Part shown: positions 23,970 through 35,216 of the stretch, piece by piece
Numbering within the stretch: the stretch's first letter is position 1
Layout: every line of letters starts with the position of its first letter
Origin: Artocarpus heterophyllus
Taxonomy: Eukaryota; Streptophyta; Magnoliopsida; Rosales; Moraceae
Reading direction: 5' to 3'
Length of the DNA stretch: 64,000 nucleotides
Assembly: GCA_025403435.1 (NCBI GenBank)
Contig: CM046353.1
Coordinates: forward strand, 29,077,715 to 29,141,714
Position numbers and translations under genes: made by a program
Notes under the pieces: generated by a model
Databases searched by the model: none
The model's input: the letters and a program-made list of their open reading frames with translations, nothing else
Told to the model about the DNA's origin: nothing

Positions 23970-24597
23970 GATAATTGACTAAGACTAAGACTCTTTTTTT
24001 TTCTTTTTTTTTTTTTTGACTGACTCTATTTTACAAATTCGCTCTGAGAAAAACTTAAAAACTAAAAGGATTTTATAAACACCTAAAGCGAACGTTGGGT
24101 AAAATTAAATTAAGACAGTTGTGATGACAGACAAGGACTAATAAATGTGACACCCTGCAGACAACTTGTACCTGACAACACTATTAACTTTTTGACAAAC
24201 TAAACTTTACTGTACAACTTTTGACAAATGGTACTAAATTTTAAAATTCGAAGCAAATCTTATCTTACACGACACACAAGATACCTACCGAAGAAAATTA
24301 TGCATCTGACAAAAGAAGAAAAGTCAAGATATTATTATTATAAGATAAACGATACTATCACAATTATTAAACAACAACTGTACAAATCACAAAAATAAAA
24401 ATCTTTTTGATGATGAAATTTTATTTGAGAATGAGTTGAAGAAAACTTTTGTTCATCAAAACGGGTTTCCAAAAATTCCGTTACTCAGCCGTTTTGATGA
24501 TTTTTCATTAAAACCATGATCATACCTCGAATAAATTTTCAATCAAATTTTTTTTTTTTAGAACAAACACACAAAGAAACAAAGAAGAATACTTTAC
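23970..24597 (-). other. Spacer between the cysteine-rich frame and the LOG-like gene
   Basis: AT-rich and non-coding. It holds a long A-rich tract on the sense strand (plus-strand T tracts at 23992-24017), a second T tract at 24549-24559, and a hairpin at 24453-24500. There is no convincing TATA box for a separate LOG promoter, though ATAATAATA runs near 24340 could serve. Confidence 0.5.
24453..24500. repeat. Inverted repeat, 12-bp perfect arms, 24-base loop
   Basis: TCATCAAAACGG at 24453-24464 and its exact complement CCGTTTTGATGA at 24489-24500. It sits upstream of the LOG-like gene in the cargo region. It could form an RNA hairpin or be a small palindromic site. Function is unknown. Confidence 0.8.
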
Positions 24598-25148
24598 AAA
24601 CCTTGTTCTGAAGTAGAAGGATCTTGAGTCTGTTTTCCATCTAACATTCTTGCAAACTGAACAGTTGGGTCTTTTAGCGTCAGATTCTCAAGACGTTCTT
24701 TTTCTTCATGAAATTAAGGCCAGAGTTGTTTCATAGCCCCCCAAACGTATCCACTTGGATGGGACTCAAGAGAAACTTGGAGGTCTTCTAAGTTTTCATT
24801 CCTAAGACCATTTTTACAGAACTGAATTTTATCTTCCCTATTTCTAGATACGAAACCAAGTGAGGGACATTTTTCAGAACAAGTTTGACGAGAACATTTA
24901 TGACATTTTGACTCCATGCGACGAGCTCTTCTTTTTCTAGCACACAGACTTGTACCCATACCAGGAAAACCTACATTATTTACATCACTTGAATGAGCAA
25001 GACCTTCTATGCACATCTTAATATCAGTAGGAAGCTTAAAACGTGAAAGTACCCAAAGACGAGTGACTCTAGTTTTGTACTTCTTTCTGATCTCTCTTTA
25101 AGAAAGTGAAGGGAAATATTTCTTTAAGTTCTCATATTTCGGATCCAT
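24598..25148 (-). pseudogene. Small basic cysteine-rich protein frame, carlavirus NABP-like, with two in-frame stops
   Basis: From ATG at 25148 one frame can be followed to a final stop at 24598-24600. It is about 180 codons long and broken by stops at 25098-25100 and 24714-24716. The middle open part includes, in order, a leucine- and arginine-rich helix-like segment, an LPTDI segment, a GTS motif, a basic run RKRRARR and a cysteine cluster C-x2-C-x4-C-x3-C (KCHKC, then TCSEKC). This layout resembles the carlavirus nucleic-acid-binding protein family, whose members bind nucleic acid and suppress RNA silencing. The resemblance is judged from layout alone. A different zinc-ribbon protein of host or element origin is the alternative. 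A host-like promoter precedes it. No RT or other retroviral domain is present. It is unlikely to yield a full protein in this copy. Confidence 0.5.
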
Positions 25149-25383
25149 GATTGAGAAATTGAGATTCTTGAGAGTGAATTAAAAGCTTTAAGAGAAAGTT
25201 CGAGAGAGAATTGTGAAGATTTTTGTGAAAGCAGAAGAAGAGGAGATTGAAGATTTTCTGGAAAAAAAAGTGTTTGAAAGATTGAAGATGTTTGAAAGAG
25301 TTTTGAAGAATTTCTTGGAATTTTAGCAAGAAGACAGAGAGAATTCGAGAGAGAGAACAAGAAATTTAGAGAGAGAAAGAACA

Positions 25384-25510
25384 AAGATTTCTGAGCTTGG
25401 ATGCACAGTAATAGATTTTATAGACAAGGGGTAGACTTCTATTCAGACACGGGGAAGACTATTCAGACGCATGCGAGAGTAATGGGCTGAATTAAAATGG
25501 GCCAAAGAAA
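25384..25510 (-). promoter_or_regulatory. Internal host-like pol II promoter before the cargo genes
   Basis: On the minus strand TATAAAA lies at 25422-25416. About 60-85 bp further upstream are two site II boxes, seen on the plus strand as TGGGCT (25483-25488) and TGGGCC (25498-25503). Downstream, from about 25395, a CT-rich leader runs to the ATG at 25148. Site II boxes plus TATA and a CT-rich leader are typical of plant gene promoters. This suggests the cargo came with its own promoter, or acquired one, and need not rely on the LTR. Confidence 0.55.
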
Positions 25511-25835
25511 GGTAACCTAACAGATTACTCAGAAATGAAAATATTTTTGTGTTTTTTTTTTTTTGAGTTTTTCATTTTTTTATTTTTTTAATTTTTATTT
25601 ATTTTTATTTTTTTTACAAAGATCTAAAATTCAGAAAAATTCATTGAAAATCATTTCATTAAAATGCATTTCTAGAGGCCGTTGATACAAAAATACCAAC
25701 TAATCGTGCTGATTATAACCTCCATAATTTCTGCCATTTTAATGAATTTTTTAAATTATTTTTCTGATTTTTAGGAAAGACAAAGAAAATAAAGATACAA
25801 TAAACAAACACAAAAACATAAATACGATACAAATA
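25511..25835. other. AT-rich non-coding DNA between gag-protease and the cargo promoter
   Basis: Contains a T-rich low-complexity block (about 25549-25617). No reverse transcriptase motif is found here or in any frame between 25835 and 23240. This is where pol would begin in a complete Athila/Tat element. Confidence 0.6.
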
Positions 25836-28473
25836 TTAATCTATAACTATGATTTCAGTTTCAGGATTGGAGTCAGAATCATCAATGTTGATGACTGTTG
25901 GAAGAGTTGCTCTAAACCTTCCCAAAAGATAGCACTCCCAAAAAGTTAAGTTGCCAGCAGCTGCAAAGAATCTTTGCTGAAATTCTTCTTCATCCATGAG
26001 ATCATACATGAGGTCATCCATAGTGTCACCCATCACCACATCCTCAGGTTCTTCTTCAAAAACTTCATTTTCACATTCAGCTTCAAAAGTTGAATTGTTT
26101 GCTTCAAGAGATTGGTCAGAAACATTCACAGGATGGTTATCAACTTTGGGTGGAACATTCGAATCAAAAGAATTAGCCAAATCAGGCAAAGGATCAACAA
26201 ATGTTCCTGAAGTACTGCTCACAACAAAATTCACTTCACACTTTTCAGAGGGTGATTGTGCCATGTTAAAAACGTTGAATTCTGAAGTCATATTCCCAAA
26301 AGACAATTTTAGTATTCCATATCTACAATTAATCAAAGCATTAGAAGTTGCAAGAAATGGACGACCCAAAATGACAGGAATTTGAACATTTGAATTTGTG
26401 ACAGGTTGTGTATCCAAAACAATGAAATCCACTGAGTAGTAAAATTTATCAATTTGGACTAACACATCCTCGACAACACCTTTTGGAATTTTTACAGATC
26501 GATCAGCTAGTTGAAGTGTGACAGAAGTTGGCTTTAGTTCACCTAGACCTAATTGCTGATAAACAGAATAAGGTAAGAGGTTGACACTAGCACCAAGGTC
26601 TAACAAAGCATGTTCAATTTGAGTATTTCCGATGATGCAAGAAATTGTGGGACAACCAGGATCCTTGTATTTCAATGATGAATCATGTTGAATGATGGAA
26701 CTAACATTCTCAGCTAAAAATGCAGTTTTAGTCACATTATGCTTTCTTTTAATTGTACAACAATCTTTCAAAAATTTAGCATAAGATGGGACTTGTTTGA
26801 TTGCATCTAAAAGTGGAATGTTAATTTGGACTTGTTTGAACAGTTCAAAAATTTCAGCGTTTTTGTCAAACTTCTCTTTTGAAAGCAAAGCTTGAGGAAA
26901 TGGAATCTTTGGAACAAATTTCTCTCTTGAAACACTCTTTCTTTTTTTTCAGAATTTTCCTCATTACTATTAATTTTATCACCACTTTTCAAAGCTGAAT
27001 TAACTTTCTGATCTTTTAAAAGATTAGTTTTATCAACAGTTTTTCCACTTCGAACAGTTGTAACAAAATTAACAGTTTCTTGTTGTGCCTATGAATTGGA
27101 AGAGGCAATTTCATTAGCAGATGGATAATGTACATGTTAAGCAGGAAATTTGCCTTTTTCTTGAATGTGAAGGGAAGAAGTGAGTTTGGAAATGGATTCT
27201 TTAATTTCATGAATGTCTTGAGAAGTGCGAGTGTTATGAACTTCCTGTTTTTGAATTAATGATTTTTGAGCTTGAATGAAAGTTTGAAAAGTGTCTTCAA
27301 GAGTTTTGACTCGAGATTGGAGATTTTCAGAAAAATTTTGTGGAGGCCTTTGAAAATTTTGAGAATTTGATGGAAATGGTGGACGGCCTTGAGAGTTTTG
27401 TGGTGGAAATGGTGGTGGTGGTTGATATTGCTGTTGTGGTTGATCATTTCTCCAACTGAAATTGGGATGGTTTTTCTATTGTGAATTGTATGTGTCAGAA
27501 TGTGGGGATGGAAATGGCTTTCTAGGTGGTTCCAATTGATTTGTGTAATTCACTGTTCATGGGACTCTTCCTTAAAAATTGGGCATTCATAGGTTGAGTG
27601 TCCTAGAGTTTGGAAAACACTACACAAAATTTCAATTTTGGGTTCTTGGACATTCCTTCGTTCCATGGCTTCAATCCTTTTAGTCAAACATGCAATTCTA
27701 ACACTTAAATCATTTTCTTGACTAAGTTGATGGACACCTCTTTGAGCATTAGCAAGATTAGATCTAATTGAGCCTTCAGAATTACTATGTTGCCAATATT
27801 GAGAGTTATCAGCCAAATTATCAAGGAAATCTAATGCTTCATCAGGTTCTTTATCAAGGAATTCTCCATTACACATTGTTTCAACAAATTGACAGGTTTC
27901 AGGAGTTAAGCCTTCATAAAAAAAAATTAATGTGACGCCATTTTTCAAAACCATGATGTGGGCAAGAATTTAACAAATCTTTAAATCGTTCCCAGCATTG
28001 GAAATAAACTTCTTTTGCATTTTGGGAAAAATTTTGAATTTGTTTTTCAAAGCATTGGTCTTATGTGTTGGAAAGAATTTTTTCAGAAACTCAGTTTGCA
28101 TTTCTTGCCATGTACCTATTGACCTAGGTTTTAAAGAAGTAAGCCAAGTTTTAGCTTTGTCTTTTAAAGAAAAAGAAAAAAGCTTAAGCTTAACAATTTC
28201 ATTTGAAACTTCCTGGTTAGTGAAGGTAGCACAAACATCTTCAAACTCTCTGAGGTGCAGATATGGATTTTCAGATTCTAAGCCATGAAAATTGGGAAGC
28301 AAGTTGATCATTCCAGGTTTAAACCTAAAGTGATGAACATTGAGAAAAAAAACCAAACATGATGGAGTGGATTCACGGGGTGGTTGCAAATAATCTCTCA
28401 TTGAGCGAACAACAAGATTGATGATTTGTTGATTAACAATATTTTCATTATGAACACTTTCATCATCAGCCAT
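25836..28473 (-). pseudogene. Athila-type gag-protease, frameshifted gag
   Basis: Gag starts at ATG 28473 (MADDESVHNENIV). It has the retrotransposon gag core FKPGMINLLPNFHGLESENP and KAKTWLTSL (about 28315-28100). A single-base loss near 28050 and a compensating change near 27925 put about 40 codons out of frame. Gag resumes with FFYEGLTPETC, and the CCHC-like segment follows near 27575. A proline-, glutamine- and lysine-rich linker (27550-26890) has further shifts. Protease is intact in a 350-codon frame (26888-25836), with LLDLGASVNLLPYSVYQ near 26610-26560 as the active-site region (D-L-G-A where D-T-G or D-S-G is usual) and LADRS after it. The frame ends in an acidic tail and never enters RT. 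Gag binds and packages RNA, and protease matures it. Confidence 0.85.
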
Positions 28474-29281
28474 TTTTGGTGAATTTGAAGACACAACAGA
28501 GACGAAAAGTGGTTCTAAACTTTTCCTAACTAACCTATGACTATTAGACTCACGAAACCAAACTGGCATACAAATTATTTAAATATCTAGAAAATTTTAT
28601 AGACAAATACTAAGCTTTTCTCCACTCAGGGAGAGTAGAGTAGTGAATGAAAAGTATCTGCCTTATTGATTTTGTGAAGTTGCAAATTATATTTTTCAAG
28701 AATGTCCCTAGGAGAAATTGGTGGTGCTAAGGCTCCTTAAGAACCAATCTCCTTGACAGAACAACGTTTCAGGAATGACTGGTGTTGGGAGAATCTCCAA
28801 AAGTGAACCGGTTATGGGAAAGAATTCCGAACCAGTACCAGTCCCCAAACAAAACTTTCTCAAAAAATACTTTTCACAAAAACACAATTTGTTTATTAAG
28901 TATTATGGAAAACCTAATCTAAAATTTTATGAAGTTTTATTTCTAAGGCAAAAACCTAAAACTAGCAAAATAAATATTTTACAAAAGAAATGAGAGAAAA
29001 TAAAATTTTTATGATTTTTTTATGATTTTTGATTTTTTTTATTTTTTTATATTTTTTTAATTTTAAAATAGTGACATGAATAGTAACTACAACAAATAGT
29101 AACTTACAAAAAATGCATGCAGATTTCTACGTGAACAATACTTAATACCTGTAAAACAAAAGATATTAACAAAAGAAAAGAATAAAACAAAAGAAAAGAA
29201 AAGTTAGTAATATATAAAAGAAAAATAAAAAGAAAGAGAAAATATATTACACGATATTATACTGCACTAAAAACAATACCT
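28474..29281 (-). other. 5' untranslated leader of the Athila-like element
   Basis: Non-coding DNA between the primer site and gag, including A/T-rich low-complexity stretches (29020-29070 and 29155-29250). A plus-strand frame at 28775-28993 is antisense and has no recognisable content. Confidence 0.6.
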
Positions 29282-29299
29282 TCCCTGGCAACGGCACCA
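29282..29299 (-). other. Primer binding site, tRNA-Asp type
   Basis: The sense strand TGGTGCCGTTGCCAGGGA lies six bases after the 5' LTR. It matches the complement of the plant tRNA-Asp 3' end with about two mismatches. A tRNA-Asp primer is common in Athila-like elements. Confidence 0.75.
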
Positions 29300-29305
29300 A
29301 AAACT

Positions 29306-31436
29306 TGGTCTCGCGTTTATTTACGCATTTTAAACTAACCTCAAGTATAAGGTTGTCTCAAGTAATATTTTCTTGGTGAATCCGAGGTCGAACCCACAAA
29401 GAAGGATTTATTCAGTTCCAGTACATGTATTATATTAACTTTTTCTTTTTATTTAAACTGAAAAAATTTGAGGATTAATATTTATTATTCACAGAATGTA
29501 TTTACAATATTTACACTTTTTTTACAGCATTTTTCATTTTTAAATTTTGATAATTTGGAACTTTAATAACAAGAAATACAAATAATAATTTAAGCAGAGT
29601 AACAACAATAATAACGACAATTTAAGGAAGTAAAACAACAATAATAATAGGGCTGAGGTTCAAAGGTTCTGTTCTGACAATTATCTTCAATATATTTTAG
29701 TTTCTCTTTTTATTTATTAGTTGGTTTAAGTATACACTATGCCATCCTATGTCGACAATAAATCAAGATTTACCAAGTATTTACTGTGCCATTCCATGTC
29801 TATAATGCAACAAAAACACAACTTAATAAATAAGCAGCATTTCAACATAACTTAACTAAAATAACAACCAAGATAGTTAGTTAAGCATTTACCGAGCCAT
29901 TCTCTGTCTACGAGTAATCAAGGTCCTCCCAAGCATTATCCGTGCCAGTCTATGTCGTCGATAAATCAGAACCGTAATTTTGGCAGAGTTCTAGCTAAGA
30001 AAATATTGAAATTCTAGGTTTTCTAAGAGAATATTTTGGCATTACAACAGCTTAGAAAACTAAGAAAAACCAAAAATATTTAAGATAATTTTGCCAAAAT
30101 TTCCCCCTCTCCCCTCAACTAAAAAGAAATTTAGAAAGACATAATTAATAAAGTACTACTGATATTATTGAGCATAATTTTTACAACATAAACTAGAAAA
30201 TATTTTACAAGAAACTAGATTGAAAAGTAAAATAAAAAGTAGACTATAGTTATTACAACAACATTTTCATGCTGCGAGGGGGCTCTCCCAAACTGAGGCA
30301 AATGTCTCAGGATTTATAGGAGATCGATTTTACCAACTGCCATTTGAAATTAATGCGATTTCCTGTTGAGAGTTGACGATTTTGAATTATTTCCTTCTTC
30401 TTTCACGCTGATCCGCGTTCGTGAGAATGCGAATTTGTCTTTGAGATTTTCTGCCTCGCGGTACACGGCAACACTTAAACGAACTGATCGTGACCGTTAA
30501 TCGCATGATCCAACAGCTCCAAACACGCTTGAGAATGGGCCCAGCTGGGACCAGTGGGACAGCAATTTTGGACCGTCAGATTGCTCTTGGTCATCGCATC
30601 CAATGGCTGGAAGAACAGCTACACGTGGACTCACCCACACGCTTGCAGACACGGCCTGCGATTCCCCTATGACGACTGCAGCTTTGTCGACGCATGTAAC
30701 GCACGCGCCAATTATATCTCGACACGTGGACCACACTTTGAGATTCCATTGACGCACCGAATGACGCGTTGACACGCATCTTTTCCTCGGACGGCTGAGA
30801 TGAATTCGGCAGTGAATCCGATGGTCCTTGTTACGCCACGTGTCCCATTTAATTTAAATTCAGATTTTCTTTATCTTTTTTAAGCATTTGATGTTCGATT
30901 TTATCCGTTTTGGTGTCATTTTGCTCCGTTTTTCCTCTAGATTTCAAATCTAAAAATCACAAACACACTAATATTAATTATTTTACAAACATAATTTTTA
31001 TAAAAAATATTTATTTTACAATAAAACACACAAAATTAGATAAAAACTCCTAAAATTTTCAGTCTCTTGCGGTTTAGCACATATATAATTTTTATGACTT
31101 GGAAATATTTTTAAAAATTACTAAAAATATAACAAGACATATTTATAAACTTAAAACACACTATCAAACACACTAAAACTCAAAATAAAATAACTGCATT
31201 ACTTTTACGGTTTTAACTATTTACAGACTAGACACTTATTTAACACACCAAAATGACTCTAAAATTTACTAAAAACATAAAAACACACTAAAAATGCATT
31301 TTTAAACATAATTTCACACCAAGACACAAAAATACTTATTAACACAAAATGCTATTAATGAGAGGATTTAATGAGAAATAAAAGCGTAAATAAATGATTT
31401 AAGCCTTAGAAAATGTACACTTTTACAGTCTCATCA
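29306..31436 (-). repeat. 5' LTR of the Athila-like element
   Basis: Partner of 11200-13329. The sense-strand TATA box CCTATAAATC is at 30320-30311, which puts the transcript start near 30285 and leaves about 1 kb of R-U5. Upstream, CACGTG boxes are at 30622-30627, 30723-30728 and 30837-30842. The fourth box of the other LTR is lost by substitution. The outer end TGATGAGACTG is followed by the GACCC duplication. Confidence 0.92.
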
Positions 31437-31441
31437 GACCC

Positions 31442-32700
31442 TGAAAAAATGGCCGGAGCTTCTGGGCAGAAGTGATGAAAGCAAATGCAAGCTTTTCCAA
31501 TGGAAGGTACCTCTCCTTGGTGCCTTGAGATGCATGGCTGGTATAGTAGACTGGCTTCTAGATACCGTCTTTTTCTCAGACAAGGATCGAGCTTACAGCT
31601 TTCTTGGACACGGCTAGGCAAGCATATAATACCTCTCTCGGTAAAGGTTTAGACAAGAGTGGGGGTGTGGCTAGATTCCTCTTCAGATTTTGGAATGCTT
31701 TTTCACACTCCCTGCTCCATTCAAACCTCCCCTTGAGTGCCAAAAAAATAGGTGGCACTTGTCAGTAGATCGGGATACAAATCTAGACAGGGCCGCTACC
31801 ATGTTGGCCAGCTTGTGTACCTTTTTGACTCTACGGGGTAAGTGCATGTCAATCACTGCTTGGCCTTTAGCTGGGTTGACCTCGATCCTTCTTTGGTTTA
31901 CCAAGAATGAGGAAATTAATAGATTTAACCCTAAACGTGCACTTGGCCAGGTTGAGTTTCATCCTATACTCCCAGAGAATGTCAAAACATGCTCAGAGGT
32001 CGGCAATATAATTCACCGCCTAGATTGATTTGACAAGCATGTCATCTACATAAACTTCCATGGTCTTGCCTAATCAGTCAAGTAAACATTTTGTTTACCA
32101 AAGCGCTGGTAGGTGGCTCTGGCATTCTTCAGGCCAAAGGGCATAACCACGTAGTAGAAGAGCCTTTGGTTTATGGTGAAGGCAGTCTTAATCTAACCTT
32201 CCTTAGGCCATCCTGATCTATTTGTAGCTGGAATAAGCGTCCATAAAGCTCAACAACTCATGTCCGGCTATCATGTCCTATGAGCTGATCTATCCGAGAA
32301 AGTGGGAAGCAGTCCTTTGGGCAGGCTTTGTTGAGGTTGGTATAGTCGATGTAGACTCGTCATTTTCTATTAGATTTTCTAAGTTGGACTACATTTGCCA
32401 GCCATTCTAGGTAGGTGACCTCTTAGACAAACCCAGCCTTCAAGAGCTTTTGGACCTCCTCGTTGATGGTTACATACTTCTTTGGGTTGAAGGCTCTCTT
32501 TTTTCTGAATGACTGGTTTATGCTTGGGACGGACATTGAGGCGAAGCAAGATGATGTAGGGATTAATGCCAGGCGTGCCTTTATGGGACCACACAAATAC
32601 ATCCCGATATTCTATAAAGAACTTTTCTAGCTAGGCCCGGATCTCAGGTTTCAACTGAGAATCGAGTTGGACCATTTGGTCAGGATGTTTGGGGTCCAAA
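31442..32700 (-). pseudogene. Tat-A reverse transcriptase, heavily broken
   Basis: Minus-strand pieces in several frames are recognisable as Gypsy RT. From right to left they are VWSHKGTPGINPYI (about 32590), a palm segment near 32360 (VQLRKSNRKWRVYIDYTNLNKACPKD region), VNPAKGQAVI and HKLANMVAALSRF (31880-31790), FEWSRECEKAFQNLK (31730-31690), and a segment ending KLRPFF-like at the insertion edge. Many stops and shifts are present. The frame at 31442 continues into 11194 across the 20-kb insertion. Confidence 0.8.
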
Positions 32701-32979
32701 TTGTACGACACCAGCTCCACCATGGGCATGGCTCTCATGTCTTCTTCTAGGAGCCAGGGATCCAGGTCGAACCATGTTGGGCTTCTATTCGGTAGGAAGT
32801 GATATTTCATCCACTTTATATATAGTCGAAATGTTCAATTGCTGAGCTGAAGCCTCCTTGAAGGCGTTTGCATAGCAATCTTGGGAATCCTTTTATCATG
32901 ACCTGATGACGTCGATGCTATTCTCCATTAGGAACTTCATTGAGGTGATAGGTGGAAACCATAGCCTTCAAAGGGCGCT

Positions 32980-34720
32980 TAGGGTTGGCTGCCCAATAAT
33001 GATATTATACTAAGAGGTTTTATAAATAATGAGAAAGTTGACAGTGCGTGTTACCCAAGCAGCCCCCTCTCTGAAAGTCACCAAAAGGCCAACCTTGTTG
33101 ACTGCTCGGATGCATTCTCTGGTAAAACCATACAATGGCACTTGGACTGGGATAAGGTTGGCATATTGATCTTCAACCTATCGTAGGCCTTGCTAAAAAG
33201 AATGTCGATCGAATTATCGTTGTCGATCAGCACACGTCAGACAATATTGTTGGCAATTTGGAGCTCGTATACAAGGGCATCATTGTGTGGGTGAACAAGT
33301 TTAACCGCCTCCTCCTCGATGAAAGTGATGAGGACATCTTGTTGTCGATGGATCTTGTTGATGTATTCAGACATATTCATAAGGTCGCCTCTCTCGACTA
33401 GCCAAGCCTTTCGAGCATAGGCTTGTCGCTCACTTAAGGTGTCCTTGGTGACAGGCCCACCGAAGGTCGTATGAACAATTTTTGGAGGTTCCAAGATATT
33501 CCCACCTTCATTGAGTGGTCGGGTTTGTGAATCCCAAGTTGGCTGGTCATTCCTCTTGGCTACGAAGCTTGGAGTTAGGACTCTCTCTATGAATTCTTGT
33601 AAATGCTTGTCTCGAACCAGTCTTTCGATCTGGTCTTTGCGCTAAATGCCATCGCAGGTGTTGTGTCCCATGTCCTTGTGAAAGTTACAACATTTGTTCT
33701 GATCCCTCTTAGCCTTGCTTCCCTTTAGCTTGGGGAATCCACCAACAAATTCCTACCACTCACTTGGGTCAACATTTCATCAATGCTAGCAACTAGGGGT
33801 GTGTAGCTCTAAAATCTTCCTGTCGAGGCCTTAGTCTTGTTGGATCTTTGCTTCTCCTTCTTTGGCTTCTTGCTCTGGTCGGTGTTGGGCTGCTGAGGTA
33901 AAGCCTTCTGTTTTGCCCCTTCTTACTGCTGCTACTACTTCCTTTACCTTCTTGAAGCTTTTCATATATTTGGTCGCATCAGCATACCTCTAAGTGTACC
34001 CGAGCACCAGCATCTGAGAGAAGGTGCTCGGCTGCTCAAATGCGAGTGACTACGTTAAGTTCCTATATTGGAGATGCTTTGTGAAGGCATGTTTCAGGGT
34101 CTCATCTTTGACATACCTAACCTCTAATGCCGCTTAAGTGAATCAATTTATGTACTCCTTAACATTGCCATCTCCTTGTTTGATAGCTTAGAGGTGAGTA
34201 ACTTCTTTCCTCCTTGTCCTCATCGTCGAAAATGTAGAAGAAAAGGTGTCAGATAACTGGTGAAAAAAGGTAATGTTTCCCAACTCTATTCGCTTGAACC
34301 ATTGTCGAGTAGGATCGGTCAGTGTGAGTGAGAATGCCTTGCACATGGTTGCGTCGTTGGCATTCTGAAGTAACATGTGCCCTCGATGCAGCTCCACGTG
34401 CTCATCTACGTTAGTCGTACAATCATAAGCCTTGATCTACAGGACCTTAAATTTTAGGGGCATGGGGGTCCGTATGATGACGTCGGTGAACGACGGTTCC
34501 GGCATGCCGCCCTAGTCTACCCTAAGCCTGTTGTTATGAATCTAGTCGATCTATCACTATAGTTCTTGGAATTGACGACTGTTAGTATGTTCGGCAGTTC
34601 TACCCTATACAAGGCTCTGCCCTCAACTCTGTCACCTCCTTCGGGTAATTGATCTTGCTGAACTTCCCCCTAGCGCTTGAGCTGGTCAAACATTGATGCT
34701 CAGAAGCTTGAGGTGACTGT
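32980..34720 (-). pseudogene. Tat-A gag and protease, broken
   Basis: Gag core at 34397-34188 (GHMLLQNANDATMCKAF and LTDPTRQWF). The zinc-finger-like CNFHKDMGHNTC lies at about 33690-33650. The Tat hallmark FGGP is at about 33455. The protease region near 33215 reads LIDNDNSIDILF, where D-N-G-S is usual, so the active-site glycine is lost. The region between 32700 and 32980 is degenerate pol. Stops interrupt all parts. Confidence 0.75.
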
Positions 34721-35196
34721 CCTTGGCCACCCTGAGGGCTGAGCTAGCCTTCTCGAACAAGCCAGGTTGTTAGCCAAGACCCTATGAGTGGTCTGCCTTG
34801 AATGTTTGAAATCGGCATCATTTCAGCCCTTACCCTGCTTGACCCACAGCCTGGTCCTCTTAGGCCAACGGAGGGAGGACAAGAGCGGGCTGACGTTGCA
34901 CCTGTTGCTGGGCAATCTGTTGTGTTGGTGACCTGACAATGTTTGTGAGTTCTCAAATTGGATTTTGGGCAAACGGGTCTTCTACATTTTGTTCAGCCCT
35001 AGCCGTACTGCCTTGACCATCGGACCAAGATCTAGTAGCTCGGGTGAGGCCCCTAGGCTTGTTCAAGTTCTAGTTTTGGTTTCGGGCATCGCCCGACCCC
35101 TCCTATCGGGCACCCTTATCCCAGGTATTTCCTCTTGTTACCATGCTTGAGTGCAAAAAGAGTTGTGGCTGATGATTTTGGGTGAAGGCATAGGTG
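34721..35196 (-). other. Tat-A 5' leader and start of gag
   Basis: Degenerate sequence between the primer site and the recognisable gag core. Short frames at 34744-34956 and 35116-35316 show no family motifs. Confidence 0.5.
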
Positions 35197-35213
35197 CCCT
35201 CTTTTTAGCGCCA
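35197..35213 (-). other. Tat-A primer binding site (candidate)
   Basis: The sense strand TGGCGCTAAAAAGAGGG starts three bases after the 5' LTR. It has the TGGCGC start of many Gypsy primer sites. The matching tRNA was not assigned. Confidence 0.55.
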
Positions 35214-35216
35214 AAA

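Larger units (their letters stand above)
11200..31436 (-). mobile_element. Athila-like non-autonomous Gypsy retrotransposon with LOG-like cargo, TSD GACCC
   Basis: A complete minus-strand element. Its LTRs of about 2.13 kb (11200-13329 and 29306-31436) are very similar. It has TG...CA ends on the sense strand and identical GACCC duplications (11195-11199 and 31437-31441). The primer site is at 29282-29299 and a polypurine tract lies at 13330-13341. Gag-protease (28473-25836) is of the Athila/Tat type. No RT, RNase H or integrase of this element was found in the rest of its internal DNA. That space is taken by a host-like promoter, a small cysteine-rich frame and a LOG-like gene, all in sense. 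The nested Copia copy at 13489-23239 accounts for about 9.75 kb, so the element itself is about 10.5 kb. It would depend on another element's pol to move. Confidence 0.88.

Noticed and set aside
25124..25384. Minus-strand frames rich in Leu, Phe and Ser just before the small cargo frame
   Set aside because: Best explained as the CT-rich 5' leader downstream of the TATA box.
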